Assembly: GCA_005881995.1 (NCBI GenBank)
Contig: VBHV01000615.1
Coordinates: 1 to 12,254, forward strand
Reading direction: 5' to 3'
Source of the DNA: Chloroflexota bacterium
GTDB lineage: Bacteria; Chloroflexota; Ktedonobacteria; Ktedonobacterales; Ktedonobacteraceae
DNA: 12,254 nucleotides
Shown in pieces: positions 11,810 through 12,254 of the stretch. The notes under the pieces were generated by a model. It was not told the DNA's origin, searched no databases, and saw only the letters and a program-made list of their open reading frames with translations. Numbering within the stretch: position 1 is the stretch's first letter; each line of letters opens with the position of its first letter. Made by a program: the position numbers and the translations under genes.

Positions 11810-12254
11810 ATGACACATCCAGCACTACAGCAGCTCATCATTGAACGCATCCAACGCGAGGGGCCACTTACCTTCGCAGAGTATATGCGTATGGCGCTCT
11901 ACGAGCCTGGCTATGGATATTACGTCACAGGCGCGCCTAAAATGGGATGGCAGGGAGATTATTTCACCAGCACCGATGTATCCACCCTCTTCGCCAACTG
12001 TATGGGGCGACAACTTTACCGCATGTGGGAATCACTCAAACGTCCTACTCCATTTCTGGCGCTGGAACAGGGCGCGGGACGCGGAGACCTGGCTGCAGGC
12101 GTGCGCGCATGGGCTGCAAAAGAAGCGCCGGACTTTTCCACCGCGCTCGATTACCGTGTGTCAGATATGCGCAGCGGGGAGGACGCGCTAAATAGCGTCT
12201 CTACAGGTAAGACGAAAAGTGAAGCGTCAGATGCGCCTGAGCCATCGGTGATCC
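11810..12254 (+). CDS. MidA/NDUFAF7-type SAM-dependent methyltransferase, N-terminal part (3' end outside window)
   Basis: The frame is open from the ATG to the last base (148 codons). The opening matches the SAM-dependent methyltransferase family PF02636: a helix LIIERIQREGPLTFAEYMRMAL, then YEPGYGYYVTG, GDYFTSTDVSTLFANCMGRQL, and the SAM-binding LALEQGAGRGDLAAGV. In mitochondria the homologue NDUFAF7 methylates an arginine of complex I subunit NDUFS2 and is needed for assembly; in bacteria the target is generally unproven. An in-frame TGA at 11804 forbids an earlier start; the ATG has only a weak ribosome site, because copy 4 of the repeat fills the space. From about residue 125 (GEDALNSVSTG) the sequence is encoded by another repeat copy (12181-12205), where the family would normally continue into a conserved strand and helix. 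Confidence 0.85.
   Translation, partial: MTHPALQQLIIERIQREGPLTFAEYMRMALYEPGYGYYVTGAPKMGWQGDYFTSTDVSTLFANCMGRQLYRMWESLKRPTPFLALEQGAGRGDLAAGVRAWAAKEAPDFSTALDYRVSDMRSGEDALNSVSTGKTKSEASDAPEPSVI
12181..12205 (-). repeat. REP-like palindrome, copy 5, inside midA
   Basis: GGACGCGCT, AA, ATAGCGTCT and then CTACA match copy 2 at 21 of 25 positions, including the CTACA foot. It is read through in frame and contributes roughly EDALNSVST to the protein. The stem is weaker than in copies 2 and 3. Confidence 0.75.

Noticed and set aside
1..12254. CRISPR array, tRNA or rRNA gene, prophage or toxin-antitoxin genes
   Set aside because: I saw no regularly spaced repeats with unique spacers, no cloverleaf or rRNA signatures, and no phage or toxin-type proteins. 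The REP-like copies are too irregularly spaced to be CRISPR.

Overview
The window looks like chromosomal DNA of a Chloroflexota bacterium, most plausibly of the Ktedonobacteria type. The evidence is gene content and style: a MutL-type ATPase beside a zinc-ribbon protein with repeated LPxW motifs and a KOW-tailed protein, a DUF92 protein carrying the CPTC/NNDxVNF insert, a moderately high GC content, and several intergenic palindromes. This assignment rests on protein resemblance only, without a database search.

Layout. Positions 1-864 (+) hold the C-terminal half of phosphoglycerate mutase GpmI. A 158-bp gap between convergent genes follows and contains three perfect DnaA boxes. Positions 1023-5649 (-) hold three genes: a GTG-started zinc-ribbon/LPxW-repeat protein (5649-4160, broken by one frameshift), mutL (4137-2263) 22 bp downstream with its own terminator, and a KOW-tailed protein (1997-1023) with its own promoter. 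The 5650-6062 gap has divergent promoter candidates that share one -35 region. Positions 6063-7323 (+) hold a DUF92 membrane protein with an extra C-terminal membrane domain and an internal lesion. It converges on a DUF4870-type membrane protein (7819-7352, -). Positions 8175-9938 (+) hold a DUF2156/MprF-type aminoacyl-phospholipid synthase. Then come a small three-helix membrane protein (10243-10605), holA for the DNA polymerase III delta subunit (10715-11776), and the start of a MidA/NDUFAF7-type methyltransferase (11810 to the end), all on +.

The most striking feature is a family of short palindromes with a GTAG/CTAC foot, the architecture of REP elements mobilised by RAYT transposases. 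Five same-orientation copies lie at 7012, 10646, 10681, 11779 and 12181. Two lie in frame inside protein-coding genes, and two lie against the start regions of holA and midA. A 166-bp inverted-repeat element (9958-10123) and a 28-bp palindrome (7333-7360) carry the same foot. No RAYT gene is present here.

Functional links are loose. The minus-strand block looks like a conserved functional module of unknown role built around MutL, with no glutamate mutase subunits nearby. The right-hand genes mix membrane-lipid modification with replication (holA) and respiratory-complex assembly (midA). Two genes appear frameshifted, so either draft-sequence errors or real decay must be considered.
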